DNA from: an uncultured Christensenellaceae bacterium
GTDB taxonomy: Bacteria > Bacillota > Clostridia > Christensenellales > Borkfalkiaceae
Direction of reading: 5' to 3'
DNA: 64,000 bases
NCBI GenBank assembly: GCA_910586985.1
Contig: CAJUKK010000004.1
Coordinates: 98,459 to 162,458, forward strand
Shown in pieces: positions 1 to 8,530 of this stretch; the first letter of the stretch is position 1, and every line of letters starts with the position of its first letter. Under the pieces are notes generated by a model, which saw only the letters and a program-made list of their open reading frames with translations, was not told where the DNA came from and did not search any database. Both the position numbers and the translations under genes were made by a program.

Positions 1-186
1 GGCACATTTATGAACCAGATTAAATTCCGCGTGACCGAAAATTCCTTGCTTATAGTCGGCGGTATTCTCTGCTTCTTCCAAAATTTTTTCATTGTATACG
101 ATCAACGCGCCGAAGGTATCATATCCTTTTTTTCCTGCGCTTACTGCGAGTTCATAACAACGCTTTATATACTTTTCGTGTTCCAC
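1..186 (-). CDS. Cytidine/guanine-deaminase-like protein, 3' part cut by window edge
   Basis: A reading frame of 62 codons runs from a GTG at 184-186 to the left edge without a stop. An AGGGAG ribosome site lies just upstream of the GTG. The protein contains GHAEFNLVHK around residues 51-60; His52-Ala-Glu54 is the zinc-binding/catalytic HAE of the cytidine/deoxycytidylate deaminase fold. The partner PCxxC motif would lie beyond the edge. It starts 16 bp after the acyltransferase stop and is probably co-transcribed with it. The substrate (free nucleoside, guanine or tRNA adenosine) cannot be told from this part. Confidence 0.7.
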   Translation of the reverse strand, partial: MEHEKYIKRCYELAVSAGKKGYDTFGALIVYNEKILEEAENTADYKQGIFGHAEFNLVHKCA

Positions 187-202
187 GCTTACTCCCTTAA
201 AA

Positions 203-1015
203 TCATTGTTTATCGCCGCTCTTTTTCTCCAAATACGCAAGCTTTACGCCGTAATACTCTTCGTAGCACTTTTGCCACTCTGCCTCGGCGCGACGCTTTA
301 TATCGGCGATGCGTTCGCTCTTTTTGAGCGTCTCATCCGCATAAACGGCGGGTAGAATATTTATCCTGAGACGTTTTATATGTCCCTTCCTGTTCTTATG
401 AAAGGTGCAGAACACGGGCAAAACCGGTACTCTGTATTTGACGGCATAGAAAAACGCACCGTCTAACATTGGACGCGGTTTTTGATAATTGACCCACATT
501 GCCTGCTCCGCATAAAAATTGACGATCGAACCCGCATTTAAGCGCAGTTCCATCTCGCTGTGCAGGGCGCGCATTGCCGCCAAATTCGAACTGAACGCCC
601 ACATGCCGCCATGACGCAAAAATGCTCCGCCAAATCCCTTTTTATTGTTGCGCGGCCCCATTGTGTGATATGATTTCATGTGTCCGATCGCCTGTCGGAT
701 CATGAGCGTATCCAGATAGGAAAAGTGATTGCAGACGCTGATCGCCCCTTGCCCTTTGATCGCGCGGCGATTCTTTTTTCCCGTGACTTTTGCCCCGTAA
801 ACAACTTTCAATAGAACAGGGCCGAATATGCACATTACGGTACGGAGAAATCCCTGTGCAATTTTTCCGAAAAACTTTTGCCGGTAAGGATACTTATCGG
901 TCGGCATTACCCATTTGTCTCCGAACGGGATATAGTCGTAATCAAAGCGACGGCAGCGCTCGAGCGTCGCCTGTATCGATTCCCGTTTTTCAAGTTTTGT
1001 CCGCAATGTTTTCAT
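203..1015 (-). CDS. Lysophospholipid acyltransferase family protein (PlsC-like)
   Basis: 270 aa. The family transfers an acyl chain to lysophosphatidate or related lysolipids at the membrane. The sequence shows the NHX4D box (N96-H97 to D102, in CNHFSYLD) with a hydrophobic stretch just before it (about 55-75). A block around GSIVNFYAEQAMW sits where the family has its substrate-binding Glu motif. Length is normal. The ATG lies exactly where transcription from the promoter at 1022-1050 should begin, and no Shine-Dalgarno sequence precedes it, so the mRNA may be leaderless. The partial deaminase gene follows. The exact acyl acceptor is unknown. Confidence 0.8.
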   Translation of the reverse strand: MKTLRTKLEKRESIQATLERCRRFDYDYIPFGDKWVMPTDKYPYRQKFFGKIAQGFLRTVMCIFGPVLLKVVYGAKVTGKKNRRAIKGQGAISVCNHFSYLDTLMIRQAIGHMKSYHTMGPRNNKKGFGGAFLRHGGMWAFSSNLAAMRALHSEMELRLNAGSIVNFYAEQAMWVNYQKPRPMLDGAFFYAVKYRVPVLPVFCTFHKNRKGHIKRLRINILPAVYADETLKKSERIADIKRRAEAEWQKCYEEYYGVKLAYLEKKSGDKQ

Positions 1016-1021
1016 ATAGTC

Positions 1022-1050
1022 ATTTTACTTGATTGCAAAGAAGTTGTCAA
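1022..1050 (-). promoter_or_regulatory. Sigma-70 type promoter of the acyltransferase gene
   Basis: On the minus strand: TTGACA (1045-1050), 17-nt spacer, TAAAAT (1022-1027). The ATG begins seven bases after the -10 box, so the expected +1 coincides with the start codon. Confidence 0.65.
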
Positions 1051-1073
1051 CCTCTTACGCAAACGCATTCAAT

Positions 1074-1100
1074 AAAAAACGGCGGAGTTGCTCTCCGCCG
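1074..1100 (-). terminator. Intrinsic terminator after the SSB-like gene
   Basis: Stem CGGCGGAG/CTCCGCCG with a 5-nt loop followed by a T run on the minus strand, directly after the stop at 1122. Confidence 0.8.
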
Positions 1101-1121
1101 AAAACTTTAAATTGATTTATT

Positions 1122-1820
1122 TTAACCGTTCCTGTAAGTGCCCGCGCTATCGGACGGCGCGGCATAGATATCGAACTCCCCGTCCAGATCGAACGTTTCG
1201 CCCGCATCGAACGCCGCCAGCTTGGAAACAGACACTTCGTATGCCGTCATTGTAACCGTTTCGGAATCACTCAGCTTTTTCTGATATTCGCGGCTTTGAA
1301 TTCTTCCCGAAAGAGCGATCTTATCTCCCACCTTCAGATTCTGCACAAACCGCGCGTTTCTGCCCCACGCAATGCAGGGTATATAATCCGACTTATTATA
1401 GGCGCGGTTGACCGCCACGAGCAGATCGGCAATTTCACGGTTAAACGGCGTTGTGCGATAGATGGGCGGCTTGCAGATATATCCCGAGAGAACGATCGAA
1501 TTGGGATTCATTGCCGCCGCACCTTCGACAAGCTCCCGCACGAATACGGTAAGCATCAGGCGCGATCTGCCGTTTTCGAGCTTATTATAACTGCGGAACT
1601 GACCAAGCGCGCATATAACGCTGCCGACTTTTAAATCGCTGTCGCGGATCAGCCGTTCGGATATCGTAACGGGCAGCACGTCCGCCTGTCCCGAAAGACG
1701 CATCACTCTCACGTAAAACTCGTAGAACCCCTCTCCGTACACCTCGTGCGAGAACGTCGCATCCGAGATGATTTCGCCCATAAAGTAGACCTTGTTGTTT
1801 TTTTCTGTACTGTAATCCAT
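1122..1820 (-). CDS. Single-stranded DNA-binding-like protein with two OB-type segments
   Basis: 232 aa, GGAGG ribosome site before the ATG. Residues about 8-95 and 106-205 each resemble an SSB/OB-fold unit: 'VYFMGEI...LPVTISERL...VGSVICALGQFRS' and 'IVLSGYICKPPIYRTTPFNREIADLLVAVNR...YIPCIAWG...GDKIALSGRIQSREYQ'. The second half matches the SSB pattern better. The tail is Asp/Glu-containing but lacks the classic DDDLPF tip, so partner recruitment may differ from the main replicative SSB. It follows the deacetylase gene by 46 bp. It is probably a Clostridia-specific two-domain ssDNA-binding protein; I am less sure of the first domain. Confidence 0.7.
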   Translation of the reverse strand: MDYSTEKNNKVYFMGEIISDATFSHEVYGEGFYEFYVRVMRLSGQADVLPVTISERLIRDSDLKVGSVICALGQFRSYNKLENGRSRLMLTVFVRELVEGAAAMNPNSIVLSGYICKPPIYRTTPFNREIADLLVAVNRAYNKSDYIPCIAWGRNARFVQNLKVGDKIALSGRIQSREYQKKLSDSETVTMTAYEVSVSKLAAFDAGETFDLDGEFDIYAAPSDSAGTYRNG

Positions 1821-1866
1821 ATATACCTCCGGTTTTTCCTGACCTGTTCTTTGCGGCTTCCGCCGT

Positions 1867-2637
1867 TTAATTCACATCGCTCGGAAACTGCCGCCCCGTC
1901 GCGTCGATCGTGTAATTGTCCTTGTAAATAAGCTCGCCGATAGGCACAAATTCAAACCCGCGCGCACGCAATGTATCGAATACGATCGGAAGCGCCTCTG
2001 CCGTGTGCAACCCGTTGTTGTGGCAAAGAATAATCGATCCGCTTTTCACCCGTTCGACAATACGCGACGCGATGTCCGCCGCCGTAAGATCTTTCCAATC
2101 AAGCGAATCCACGTCCCATTGAATGGTGTAAAGTCCCATGGACTTCGCCGTATCCACAAGCAAGTCGTCATAATCCCCGAAGGGAGCGCGGAAGAGCGTT
2201 ACATCCTTTCCCGTGATCTCTTTGATCGCTGCAGAAGAAGTCGTAAGCTCGTTTCTGATCTCCGTCTCATTCTGCTTTGACATGTACTCGTGCGTCGCGC
2301 TGTGCGTGCCGATTTCATGCCCCGCCGCATCGATCTTTTTTAAATAATCGGGATATTTCTTCGCCCAGAATTCGACGGTAAAAAAGGTCGCCCTGACGTG
2401 CGCATCCTCTAAATGTCCGAGAATCTGATCCGTGTAATCCACGCCCCATGCGCAGTCAAACGAAATCGCAACCTTGTTGTCCTTTCTCTCCACGCTGTAA
2501 ATGGGCAACGAACGCGCGCCGCTCCAATACACCGCAGCCGCGTCCGCTGCCGCCGCAGTAAACGCGCTCAGCGTGATAAGCAGCACGAGCGCGATCGCCA
2601 TCACCGCGTACTTCAAACGAAAAGTGATAAAACGCAT
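1867..2637 (-). CDS. Polysaccharide deacetylase (NodB fold), PdaB-like
   Basis: 256 aa with an N-terminal membrane/signal segment (residues about 10-32), so it acts at the cell surface. Carbohydrate esterase 4 motifs occur in order: SFDCAWG with Asp61 (motif 1), THSATH with His112/His116 (metal ligands), RAPFG at 150-154, QWDVDSLDW around 173-181, and LCHNNG with His206. The first motif lacks the second Asp of the usual TFDDG and resembles the sporulation-associated PdaB subgroup. It likely removes acetyl groups from peptidoglycan or a related glycan. The SSB-like gene is directly downstream. Confidence 0.85.
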   Translation of the reverse strand: MRFITFRLKYAVMAIALVLLITLSAFTAAAADAAAVYWSGARSLPIYSVERKDNKVAISFDCAWGVDYTDQILGHLEDAHVRATFFTVEFWAKKYPDYLKKIDAAGHEIGTHSATHEYMSKQNETEIRNELTTSSAAIKEITGKDVTLFRAPFGDYDDLLVDTAKSMGLYTIQWDVDSLDWKDLTAADIASRIVERVKSGSIILCHNNGLHTAEALPIVFDTLRARGFEFVPIGELIYKDNYTIDATGRQFPSDVN

Positions 2638-2983
2638 ATAGCACCTTTATACTATCATAGTACCGTTGGGAGAATTTGCCAAATATTCGCGAAATACGAT
2701 AGTTTTCGTCGAAAACGTCTTTTCCGCCCTTCGGTCAATGTATCATATGGGCGAACACCTTAAAATATGCTCGAAATTATAAGTTCTACTCGCAGTAGAG
2801 CGGCTTTTTTTGCAGTAGAGCAACTTTTGTTCGGGGTGGAAATCGCTTTACAAACAATAGAAGAGAAAATCAACGGAGTAGGTTGTAAAAGCGCCTTTTG
2901 CGTGGTAAACTATTATCGTAACCGGAAAACACCGGACAAAAATAAGGCGTTCATACAAAGCGCCGATAAGGGGATAACTATTT
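2638..2983. other. Intergenic gap between divergent genes
   Basis: 346 bp between the deacetylase (minus) and degV-family (plus) genes. Near the degV side a weak promoter can be seen: TTGTAA (2883-2888), 17 nt, TAAACT (2906-2911). A short hairpin with arms TCTACT and AGTAGA lies near 2785-2800. I see no convincing gene. Confidence 0.4.
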
Positions 2984-3925
2984 ATGAATACGTTTGACAT
3001 TTTTGTAGACTCTTCCGCCAATATTCCGACTCAAACGACAAAAGAAAAAAATATCAAGGTCATCCCTTACATTTGCAATGTAAACGGATTCGACAGACTT
3101 TGTTTTGAGGACGGTATGCCGTTCGAAGAGCTGGCGAAACAATTTTATAACGATATGCGGGCAGGCGTAAACACGACGACTTCGCTCGTTAGCATGCAAC
3201 GCATTATCGACGCGATGACCCCCTCCCTCAAAGCAGGCAAGGACGCTCTGATGATCACCATATCGTCGGGAATCAGCGGCACGTACGCACAGGCAAACGA
3301 GGCGAAAAAAGAGCTTGAAAAGGCTTTCCCGAGCCGCAAGGTCGTAGTAATCGACAGCGCCAACGCGTCGCTCGGAGAGGGGCTGCAAGCGCTCAGAGCG
3401 GCCGATCTGCGCGATATGGGCGAGGATATCGAGACGTGCGAAAAACGGCTGACCGAATCCGCCTATAAGATTCACAGCTATTTTACGGTAAACGATCTGA
3501 AGTATCTGAGAAAAGGCGGCAGAATTTCCGCCGTGGCGGCAATCGCCGGCTCGATTCTCAGCATCAAACCCGTTCTCCGCGCCGACGGCGGCGAAAACGC
3601 CAAAATCAGTTTTTTGAGCAAGGAACACGGCAGGAAGAAAGCGATCTCCGCGCTTGTGCGCGCGTTCGACGAACATGCGGTTCATCCCGAATGCCAAACC
3701 GTCGCCATCACGCACGCAGATTGCGAGGAGGAGGCAAACGCTCTTGCCGAAACACTGAAAGAGCACGGCGCGCGCGACGTAATCGTGGAATACTACGATC
3801 TCTGCACCGGCACGCACGTAGGCCCCGGAACGATTGCCCTCTTCTTTACGGGCGAAGACCGCCGCAACCTCTCTCCCGCTTCGGAGCGGGTTTCCGCAGG
3901 AAAGACGGTGCCCTCCCGTTCGTAA
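2984..3925 (+). CDS. DegV family fatty-acid-binding protein
   Basis: 313 aa. DegV/FakB proteins hold a fatty acid for phosphorylation by a fatty-acid kinase. Visible family features are the N-terminal DSSANIP (residues 9-15), TTTSLVS, the ISSGISGTY loop near residue 100, YLRKGGRIS near residue 175, and the C-terminal GTHVGPG. A few extra residues (rich in Arg/Ser) extend past the usual end. Ribosome site AAGGGG. It is monocistronic, on the strand opposite to its neighbours, and ends in a strong terminator. Confidence 0.9.
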   Translation: MNTFDIFVDSSANIPTQTTKEKNIKVIPYICNVNGFDRLCFEDGMPFEELAKQFYNDMRAGVNTTTSLVSMQRIIDAMTPSLKAGKDALMITISSGISGTYAQANEAKKELEKAFPSRKVVVIDSANASLGEGLQALRAADLRDMGEDIETCEKRLTESAYKIHSYFTVNDLKYLRKGGRISAVAAIAGSILSIKPVLRADGGENAKISFLSKEHGRKKAISALVRAFDEHAVHPECQTVAITHADCEEEANALAETLKEHGARDVIVEYYDLCTGTHVGPGTIALFFTGEDRRNLSPASERVSAGKTVPSRS

Positions 3926-3944
3926 AATTTTACAAATCAAACAA

Positions 3945-3985
3945 AACAGCGTTTCCGTAATACGTTCACGGAAACGCTGTTTTTA
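3945..3985 (+). terminator. Intrinsic terminator after the degV-family gene
   Basis: 13-bp stem AACAGCGTTTCCG/CGGAAACGCTGTT followed by T residues. Confidence 0.85.
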
Positions 3986-4057
3986 TACAGACGTCGGCAA
4001 AAGAATGAGCCGTCCGTCCGAACCGCCTTACAACGGGCAAGAACGAAAAACATACTT

Positions 4058-4819
4058 TTATTTCTTTTTCTTTGCGGGCGGTTTTCCGTAAGGATTTTTT
4101 CTCTCGACGCTCGTTATCGTCAACAGGTACGTATCCTTCGCGCCTGCGCGGAGCAATGCGCGCGCCAATTCCGATGCGGTTGCGCCCGTCGTAAGCGTGT
4201 CGTCAACGATTACAATACATTTGTTCTTGACGCTCTTACGGTCAATTACACGAAATACTCCTTCCAAGTTCTTTTCCCGCTCCCGCCTGCCGAGCGACTT
4301 CTGCTGTTCGGTCTCCCTGCACTTTTCGGCAACGTTTAAAAATTCACGGCCGCAACGAGCGGCAATCTCTTCCGCGAGTAAGCGCGACTGATTAAAACCG
4401 CGCCGCTTTTCAGCCCGTTTCGTCATCGGCACAAACGTAACCGCGCACTCCTCGGGAAAAGCTTTTTCGAACAACGGGAGCAAAATATCGGCAAACGTGC
4501 GGAATAAATATTTTTCTCCCTTCTTGAAACGCAGAACAAGCCGCATGGCATCGCCCTCATATGTAAAACAGGAACGCGCATATCTGACCGCAAGAGGTTT
4601 CTCTTTACATTCGAGACACGTTCCCTCTTCCAATACTTTTCTGCCGCAAAACGGACAGATATTGCCGAGATTCCAAGGCAGAATTTTATTGCACGGTAAA
4701 CAGACGCGCTCGTTGCCGAACACTTCCTTTCCGCACACGTCGCACGTGAAATTATGCGTATCGTCGTAACGTTTTATCCGCAGCTTTAACGCCGATATCA
4801 AATTGGTAATTTTCCCCAT
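4058..4819 (-). CDS. comFC: ComF family protein (ComFC-like phosphoribosyltransferase)
   Basis: 253 aa. The N-terminal double zinc ribbon (CDVC...CLPC and CPFC...CLEC, residues about 24-70) is followed by a type I phosphoribosyltransferase domain. That domain has the PRPP-binding loop IVIVDDTLTTGAT near residue 210 and the KRRGFNQSRLLAE signature near 140. In competent bacteria ComFC helps take up single-stranded DNA together with ComFA. A lysine-rich tail ends the protein. The start has AAAGGA upstream. It follows the acidic zinc-ribbon gene after a terminator hairpin, so read-through expression is possible. Confidence 0.88.
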   Translation of the reverse strand: MGKITNLISALKLRIKRYDDTHNFTCDVCGKEVFGNERVCLPCNKILPWNLGNICPFCGRKVLEEGTCLECKEKPLAVRYARSCFTYEGDAMRLVLRFKKGEKYLFRTFADILLPLFEKAFPEECAVTFVPMTKRAEKRRGFNQSRLLAEEIAARCGREFLNVAEKCRETEQQKSLGRREREKNLEGVFRVIDRKSVKNKCIVIVDDTLTTGATASELARALLRAGAKDTYLLTITSVERKNPYGKPPAKKKK

Positions 4820-4834
4820 ATTTTCCTTTACTCA

Positions 4835-4863
4835 TAAAAAAGGCGGCTACAAAGTAGCCGCCG
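4835..4863 (-). terminator. Terminator between acidic zinc-ribbon gene and comFC
   Basis: On the minus strand a 9-bp stem GGCGGCTAC/GTAGCCGCC with TTT loop is followed by seven T. It lies only 16 bp before the comFC start. Confidence 0.8.
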
Positions 4864-4878
4864 TCTCGGAATCATCTG

Positions 4879-5376
4879 TTAAAAATCGTCGTCCTCGCCC
4901 TTTTCGTCATCATCGTCGTCCTCTTCTCCCGCAAGCGAGTATATTTCGTCGCCCGTCACGTATTCGAGATCCTCTTCCTCGTCGGCATATTCCTCTTCCG
5001 ATTCTTCCTCGTCAAATTCTTCGTCGAACTCCTCGTCAAAGCTCTCGTCGATTTCGCCGATCTCCTCGTCGAGTTCCACGTCGGAATCGTCGTCGAGATA
5101 TTCGCGCCATTCGTCGTCCTCTTCGGGATCGGGTTCGTCGTCCTCTTCATACTCCGTCTTTTTGCGGCAACTCTCGCACATCTTATCGCCAAGGCGCATC
5201 ATATTCTCGCCGCATACAGGACAGAGTTCGGTTACGATCTCTTCTTCATCCTCTTCGATCTCATCCGTATCCGTCGGAATCCCTTTCATCTCCTTTAAGC
5301 AGATATCGCAGTATTCCTGTTTCTCTCCGTCAATATAGTTAAGTTCGCAACGCGGACATTTTACATAACGCACCAT
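4879..5376 (-). CDS. Small zinc-ribbon protein with long acidic tail
   Basis: 165 aa when started at the ATG 7 nt after a strong AAGGAGGA site; a longer frame upstream has no such site. Residues about 6-80 carry two CxxC pairs in each of two ribbons (CPRC/CDIC and CPVC/CESC). The second half is almost entirely Asp/Glu with DEEFDEEF-type repeats and is probably disordered. Function is not recognised; acidic tails of this kind often bind basic proteins or RNA-binding partners. It is transcribed from a clear promoter at 5438-5466. Confidence 0.75.
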   Translation of the reverse strand: MVRYVKCPRCELNYIDGEKQEYCDICLKEMKGIPTDTDEIEEDEEEIVTELCPVCGENMMRLGDKMCESCRKKTEYEEDDEPDPEEDDEWREYLDDDSDVELDEEIGEIDESFDEEFDEEFDEEESEEEYADEEEDLEYVTGDEIYSLAGEEDDDDDEKGEDDDF

Positions 5377-5437
5377 ACCGTAATCCTCCTTACCCGATCG
5401 CAACCCGAATATCTTTGCGATCAATACAGGCTAATAA

Positions 5438-5466
5438 ATTATATTAGTATTTATTTTTTTTGTAAA
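5438..5466 (-). promoter_or_regulatory. Promoter of the acidic zinc-ribbon gene
   Basis: Minus strand: TTTACA (5461-5466), 17 nt, TATAAT (5438-5443). Confidence 0.65.
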
Positions 5467-5518
5467 CCGTTTTTTTATACGTTTTGGCAAAAAATAAGAA
5501 AAATTTTTTGTTTTTTGT

Positions 5519-5548
5519 AAAAAAAGCCCCGTCCTTTCCGGACGGGGA
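5519..5548 (-). terminator. Terminator after the 775-aa lipoprotein gene
   Basis: 8-bp GC-rich stem CCCCGTCC/GGACGGGG followed by a T run on the minus strand. Confidence 0.85.
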
Positions 5549-5570
5549 CGATTTTATTATTAATTTACGG

Positions 5571-7898
5571 TTACTCCTGACCGTTTTCAGGCAGCTCCTC
5601 TACGGGCGCAGACGCCGTATCCGTCTCTTCCGCAGGCGTTTCTGCGGGTTCTTCTACGGGCGCAACCGACTCTTCCGTTGAATCGTTGCCATCCTCTACC
5701 CCGTCGTTTTCCTTCGCCTGGAGCGTTTCCACGTTCTCCGCATAAACGTCGATATCTTCGTCGTCCGTCGTATCGACAACCATCTTAACCGGCTTGTTTT
5801 CCGCTGCGCCGTACTTTTTCGAGCGGTAAACATAGTAAATCGCAAGCCCCGTACCGACAACGACCGCGCCGATCCCGACGCCGATGAGCGTCCATGCCCA
5901 CCATGCGAGCCCTGCATCCGTCTCTTCGGGAGGCGTATAATGCCCGATTGCCGCATGCCAATAGATATCCCAAAGCTCCTCGTCCGCCTCGCTCATTGCG
6001 CCAAGCACGGTAATAAAGTAGTCGCGCGTACGATAAGACTTTTCACCGTCCATAAACTTCTTCGCGTCCTCGCTCGTACCGTCCGCAAACGCCTTGAACG
6101 CCGCTTTATCTTCTTCGCTGAACAAATACGTTTCGCTCTTGCCCGCGTCGGCGGCATCCTTTAAATTATCCTCGTAATACTTCGTCGTCTGTGTATAGAA
6201 GTAACTGTTGACCAGATCGGAAACCTTATCGTTATCTTCGCCGAGTTCCTCAATGTAGTCGGTGATCTCCTCGTACTTATCGTTGACAAGCTCGAACTCC
6301 GAATTGGTCATCAGCTTGCCGTCCTTCTTCATTTCGACCGCATGAATATAACTGTACGCCGTGGAGGTGAACTGTTCCGCATCCGAATAGAACAGCGTAC
6401 CGCCGACAACCTCGTACGGATACCAGCTGTTCGTGTGCTGCACATTGAGCACTTTGACGGGCACGAAGTTTTCGTTTTCGCCGTAACCGAGCGCGCTGTA
6501 CTGCTCGGCCGTGCCGTTATAGACGGCACGTTCCACCGAACCGCCGTTCCCGTTCGCACGGGTAAAATATACGTATTTGTAAGTACTGTCGGTACTGTCG
6601 ATATAATTGAGCGTCGCGCCCGATACGTTGAGCGCAATACGTTGTTCTTCCGTCGCGCCCGTACCGTTCTTTTCAACGTCCGCGCGTTTGATCGTCGAAC
6701 CGTCGACATAGAGATAGTGATGCTTTCCGCCGTCCGTTTCGTCAATATAGAAGATTGCGGAAGCAGACGCCTTATCAGTGTTCTGCGCAATGACGTCGAG
6801 ATAACCGTCGGTACCGTTTACCGTCTTGTTTCCTTTGATCGAATCCCATCCCTCGGCATTGACTGCGGAAATAGGCAGATAGTAAAGCCAGCTGGTTTCG
6901 CCGACCGATCCCGTGCTTACGATCTCCTTTCTCGTAAAGTAAATACCTTCGTTGTCAAACCGCTCGATCGAATAGGTATAACCGTTGCTCGTAAGCGCGT
7001 TCGCCTGATCGTGATGCGAAAATCTCGTATAAATGCTGCCCGTTCCGATTCCGTCGAGTACGATCGTACCGAGGTTGGTGTAAGGCGCTTTACCCTCATG
7101 TTCTTCAAGATATTCCGCGTTCCATTCATAATCGTAATCGGACGGCGCTTCGGTCGCATCCGCGCGCACACGGTAAATCTGCTGGTAAGAAAGTTGGTTC
7201 GGATTCTCTGTGTCCGCTCCGTCCACTACGTTCATCGTATAATAAACAAAACCGTTCGTCTTGTCCGTCTTATGAAAAGCATGCGTGCCCGTCCCCTCCG
7301 CAAGCACCGTATCCGTATCCGTTGCGGTATTGTAGGAGTGCAGCGCCGTCCCGTCGGCATACATTACGTAAACGACGTTTTCCACCTCGACAAAGCGATA
7401 TTCCGAATCGTTTTTATTTATACGGAAATAACTCTTTACGTCCGAACCGTCAAGTTTCGCGCTCTTGAAATCCAGATAATCGCGCTCGATCTTACCGGAA
7501 GTATTTTTTACGTTATTGGGCGTCGCATAATATATCCGATCTCCGTAAACGTACAGTCCCGAAGTATAGTCCGCAGCGACCATCAGCGAGGGAACAACCG
7601 TCTCCGCAGTGTTTTTACCCGCGTCGAGATCGGAACGAAGAATACGCATCAGCGCCGCCTTCGTCACCTTTCCGTAAGTATTGTCCGCCTCGATCGTCTC
7701 CACGCCGTTTATAAAGTAAACGTATTTGCCGTATTCCACCACAAAGCCGCCGTTGGACACCGCCGCCGTCTCGGAGGAATAATCGCCGTTCAGCGGCGTA
7801 AACGACGCGTCGCACCCCGTAAAGGCAACCGCGCCCGCCGCCATGATTGCCGCGGCAAACAGTATAGTAAGTTTTTTGCATCCTTTGCGCATAAACAT
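5571..7898 (-). CDS. Large surface lipoprotein with C-terminal membrane anchor
   Basis: 775 aa. A signal peptide (residues about 9-28) ends in a lipobox, AFTGC, giving a lipidated Cys. The long extracellular part is rich in Tyr, Asp and Thr and has repeating 'YVYFINGV/GDRIYYATP/VYVMYADG' strands. This resembles the beta-propeller-like DUF5050 type seen in Clostridia surface proteins. Near residues 685-710 a membrane segment (WAWTLIGVGIGAVVVGTG) is followed by YRSKK and a cytoplasmic acidic/Pro/Thr tail. Two membrane attachments on one protein are unusual. It stands alone with its own promoter and terminator. Function unknown. Confidence 0.7.
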   Translation of the reverse strand: MFMRKGCKKLTILFAAAIMAAGAVAFTGCDASFTPLNGDYSSETAAVSNGGFVVEYGKYVYFINGVETIEADNTYGKVTKAALMRILRSDLDAGKNTAETVVPSLMVAADYTSGLYVYGDRIYYATPNNVKNTSGKIERDYLDFKSAKLDGSDVKSYFRINKNDSEYRFVEVENVVYVMYADGTALHSYNTATDTDTVLAEGTGTHAFHKTDKTNGFVYYTMNVVDGADTENPNQLSYQQIYRVRADATEAPSDYDYEWNAEYLEEHEGKAPYTNLGTIVLDGIGTGSIYTRFSHHDQANALTSNGYTYSIERFDNEGIYFTRKEIVSTGSVGETSWLYYLPISAVNAEGWDSIKGNKTVNGTDGYLDVIAQNTDKASASAIFYIDETDGGKHHYLYVDGSTIKRADVEKNGTGATEEQRIALNVSGATLNYIDSTDSTYKYVYFTRANGNGGSVERAVYNGTAEQYSALGYGENENFVPVKVLNVQHTNSWYPYEVVGGTLFYSDAEQFTSTAYSYIHAVEMKKDGKLMTNSEFELVNDKYEEITDYIEELGEDNDKVSDLVNSYFYTQTTKYYEDNLKDAADAGKSETYLFSEEDKAAFKAFADGTSEDAKKFMDGEKSYRTRDYFITVLGAMSEADEELWDIYWHAAIGHYTPPEETDAGLAWWAWTLIGVGIGAVVVGTGLAIYYVYRSKKYGAAENKPVKMVVDTTDDEDIDVYAENVETLQAKENDGVEDGNDSTEESVAPVEEPAETPAEETDTASAPVEELPENGQE

Positions 7899-7951
7899 TC
7901 TGCTCCTTGTCTCAACAAAGAAATTTTCCTTGTTCTAACGATACGCATTTA

Positions 7952-7980
7952 ATTATATACTAAAACAAGGTTTTTCGCAA
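7952..7980 (-). promoter_or_regulatory. Promoter of the 775-aa lipoprotein gene
   Basis: Minus strand: TTGCGA (7975-7980), 17 nt, TATAAT (7952-7957). Confidence 0.6.
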
Positions 7981-8039
7981 TCAAAAACCCCATGAACTTT
8001 AACTTTTTTTAGGATTTTTTATCCAAGCGGAGGTTTTTT

Positions 8040-8306
8040 ATGGAAAAATTCGGTATCTTCGAGCTTCTCGACGCACTGTCGCAAATAACCGCAGGCACAG
8101 ACGAACAAAATCCGCCGTCCGCGCCCGAAAAAGACGACGCCGCGTTTGCCCCGCCTGCATATACGCAGGACAAAAACGCGCCCGACACACCTAAACAACA
8201 AACGGCGGACTCCGATCCGTTACCGCGCCAGAACGATCCCTCCAAGGCATTTGAAGAGTTTCTTTCCCGCCACAACCGCATTTCGGAAAAGATCGACAAA
8301 AAATAA
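8040..8306 (+). CDS. Small hypothetical protein, Pro/Asp-rich
   Basis: 88 aa, with a GGAGG ribosome site 7 nt before the ATG. Residues 1-20 (starting MEKFGIFELLDAL) look helical, the middle is a low-complexity Pro/Ala/Asp linker, and residues 68-88 form another short helix (SKAFEEFLSRHNRISEKI). No family recognised. The inverted repeat AAAGCGGAG/CTCCGCTTT at 8305-8333 could end its transcript, but it lacks a T run. Confidence 0.6.
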   Translation: MEKFGIFELLDALSQITAGTDEQNPPSAPEKDDAAFAPPAYTQDKNAPDTPKQQTADSDPLPRQNDPSKAFEEFLSRHNRISEKIDKK

Positions 8307-8312
8307 AGCGGA

Positions 8313-8500
8313 GTGTTAGAATCTCTCCGCTTTACTCCGTTGAGAATGACATTTAGTGAATACCCCGTCGAATACCGTCGTCATTCCGAACCCCCGCAAG
8401 GGTTGAGTGAGTCCCCTAAGGCGAAGTACGACGGACTGCGTTTACGTAGATCACCGCCTCCGCTCGCTGCGCTCACTGCATCGAAAGACGATCGAGGCGC
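8313..8500. repeat. Degenerate interspersed (REP-like) intergenic repeat
   Basis: The stretch contains the pattern 'GAGAATGACA', 'TCATTCCGAACCCCCGCAAG', 'GGTTGAGTGAGTCCC' and 'CGCTCGCTGCGCTCACTGCA'. Conceptual translation gives ESLRFTPLRMT and SEPPQGLSESPKA, close to the ALRMT-type peptides that mark a widespread non-coding repeat in Clostridia-like genomes (family knowledge). It is intergenic, GC-rich and palindrome-rich, and I do not call it a gene. Confidence 0.45.
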
Positions 8501-8530
8501 AAAAAAAGAGACGCTTGACTGCGTCTCTCT
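8501..8530 (-). terminator. Terminator of the rplM-rpsI operon
   Basis: Minus strand stem AGAGACGC/GCGTCTCT, then seven T. Confidence 0.85.

Noticed and set aside
2767..2997. 76-codon frame before the degV-family gene
   Set aside because: No ribosome site, ends inside the next gene, and overlaps its probable promoter.
6342..7952. A 536-codon open frame on the plus strand
   Set aside because: It is antisense to the 775-aa lipoprotein gene, has an Arg/Val-heavy composition typical of a shadow frame, and lacks a ribosome site. The minus-strand protein has signal peptide, lipobox and TM.
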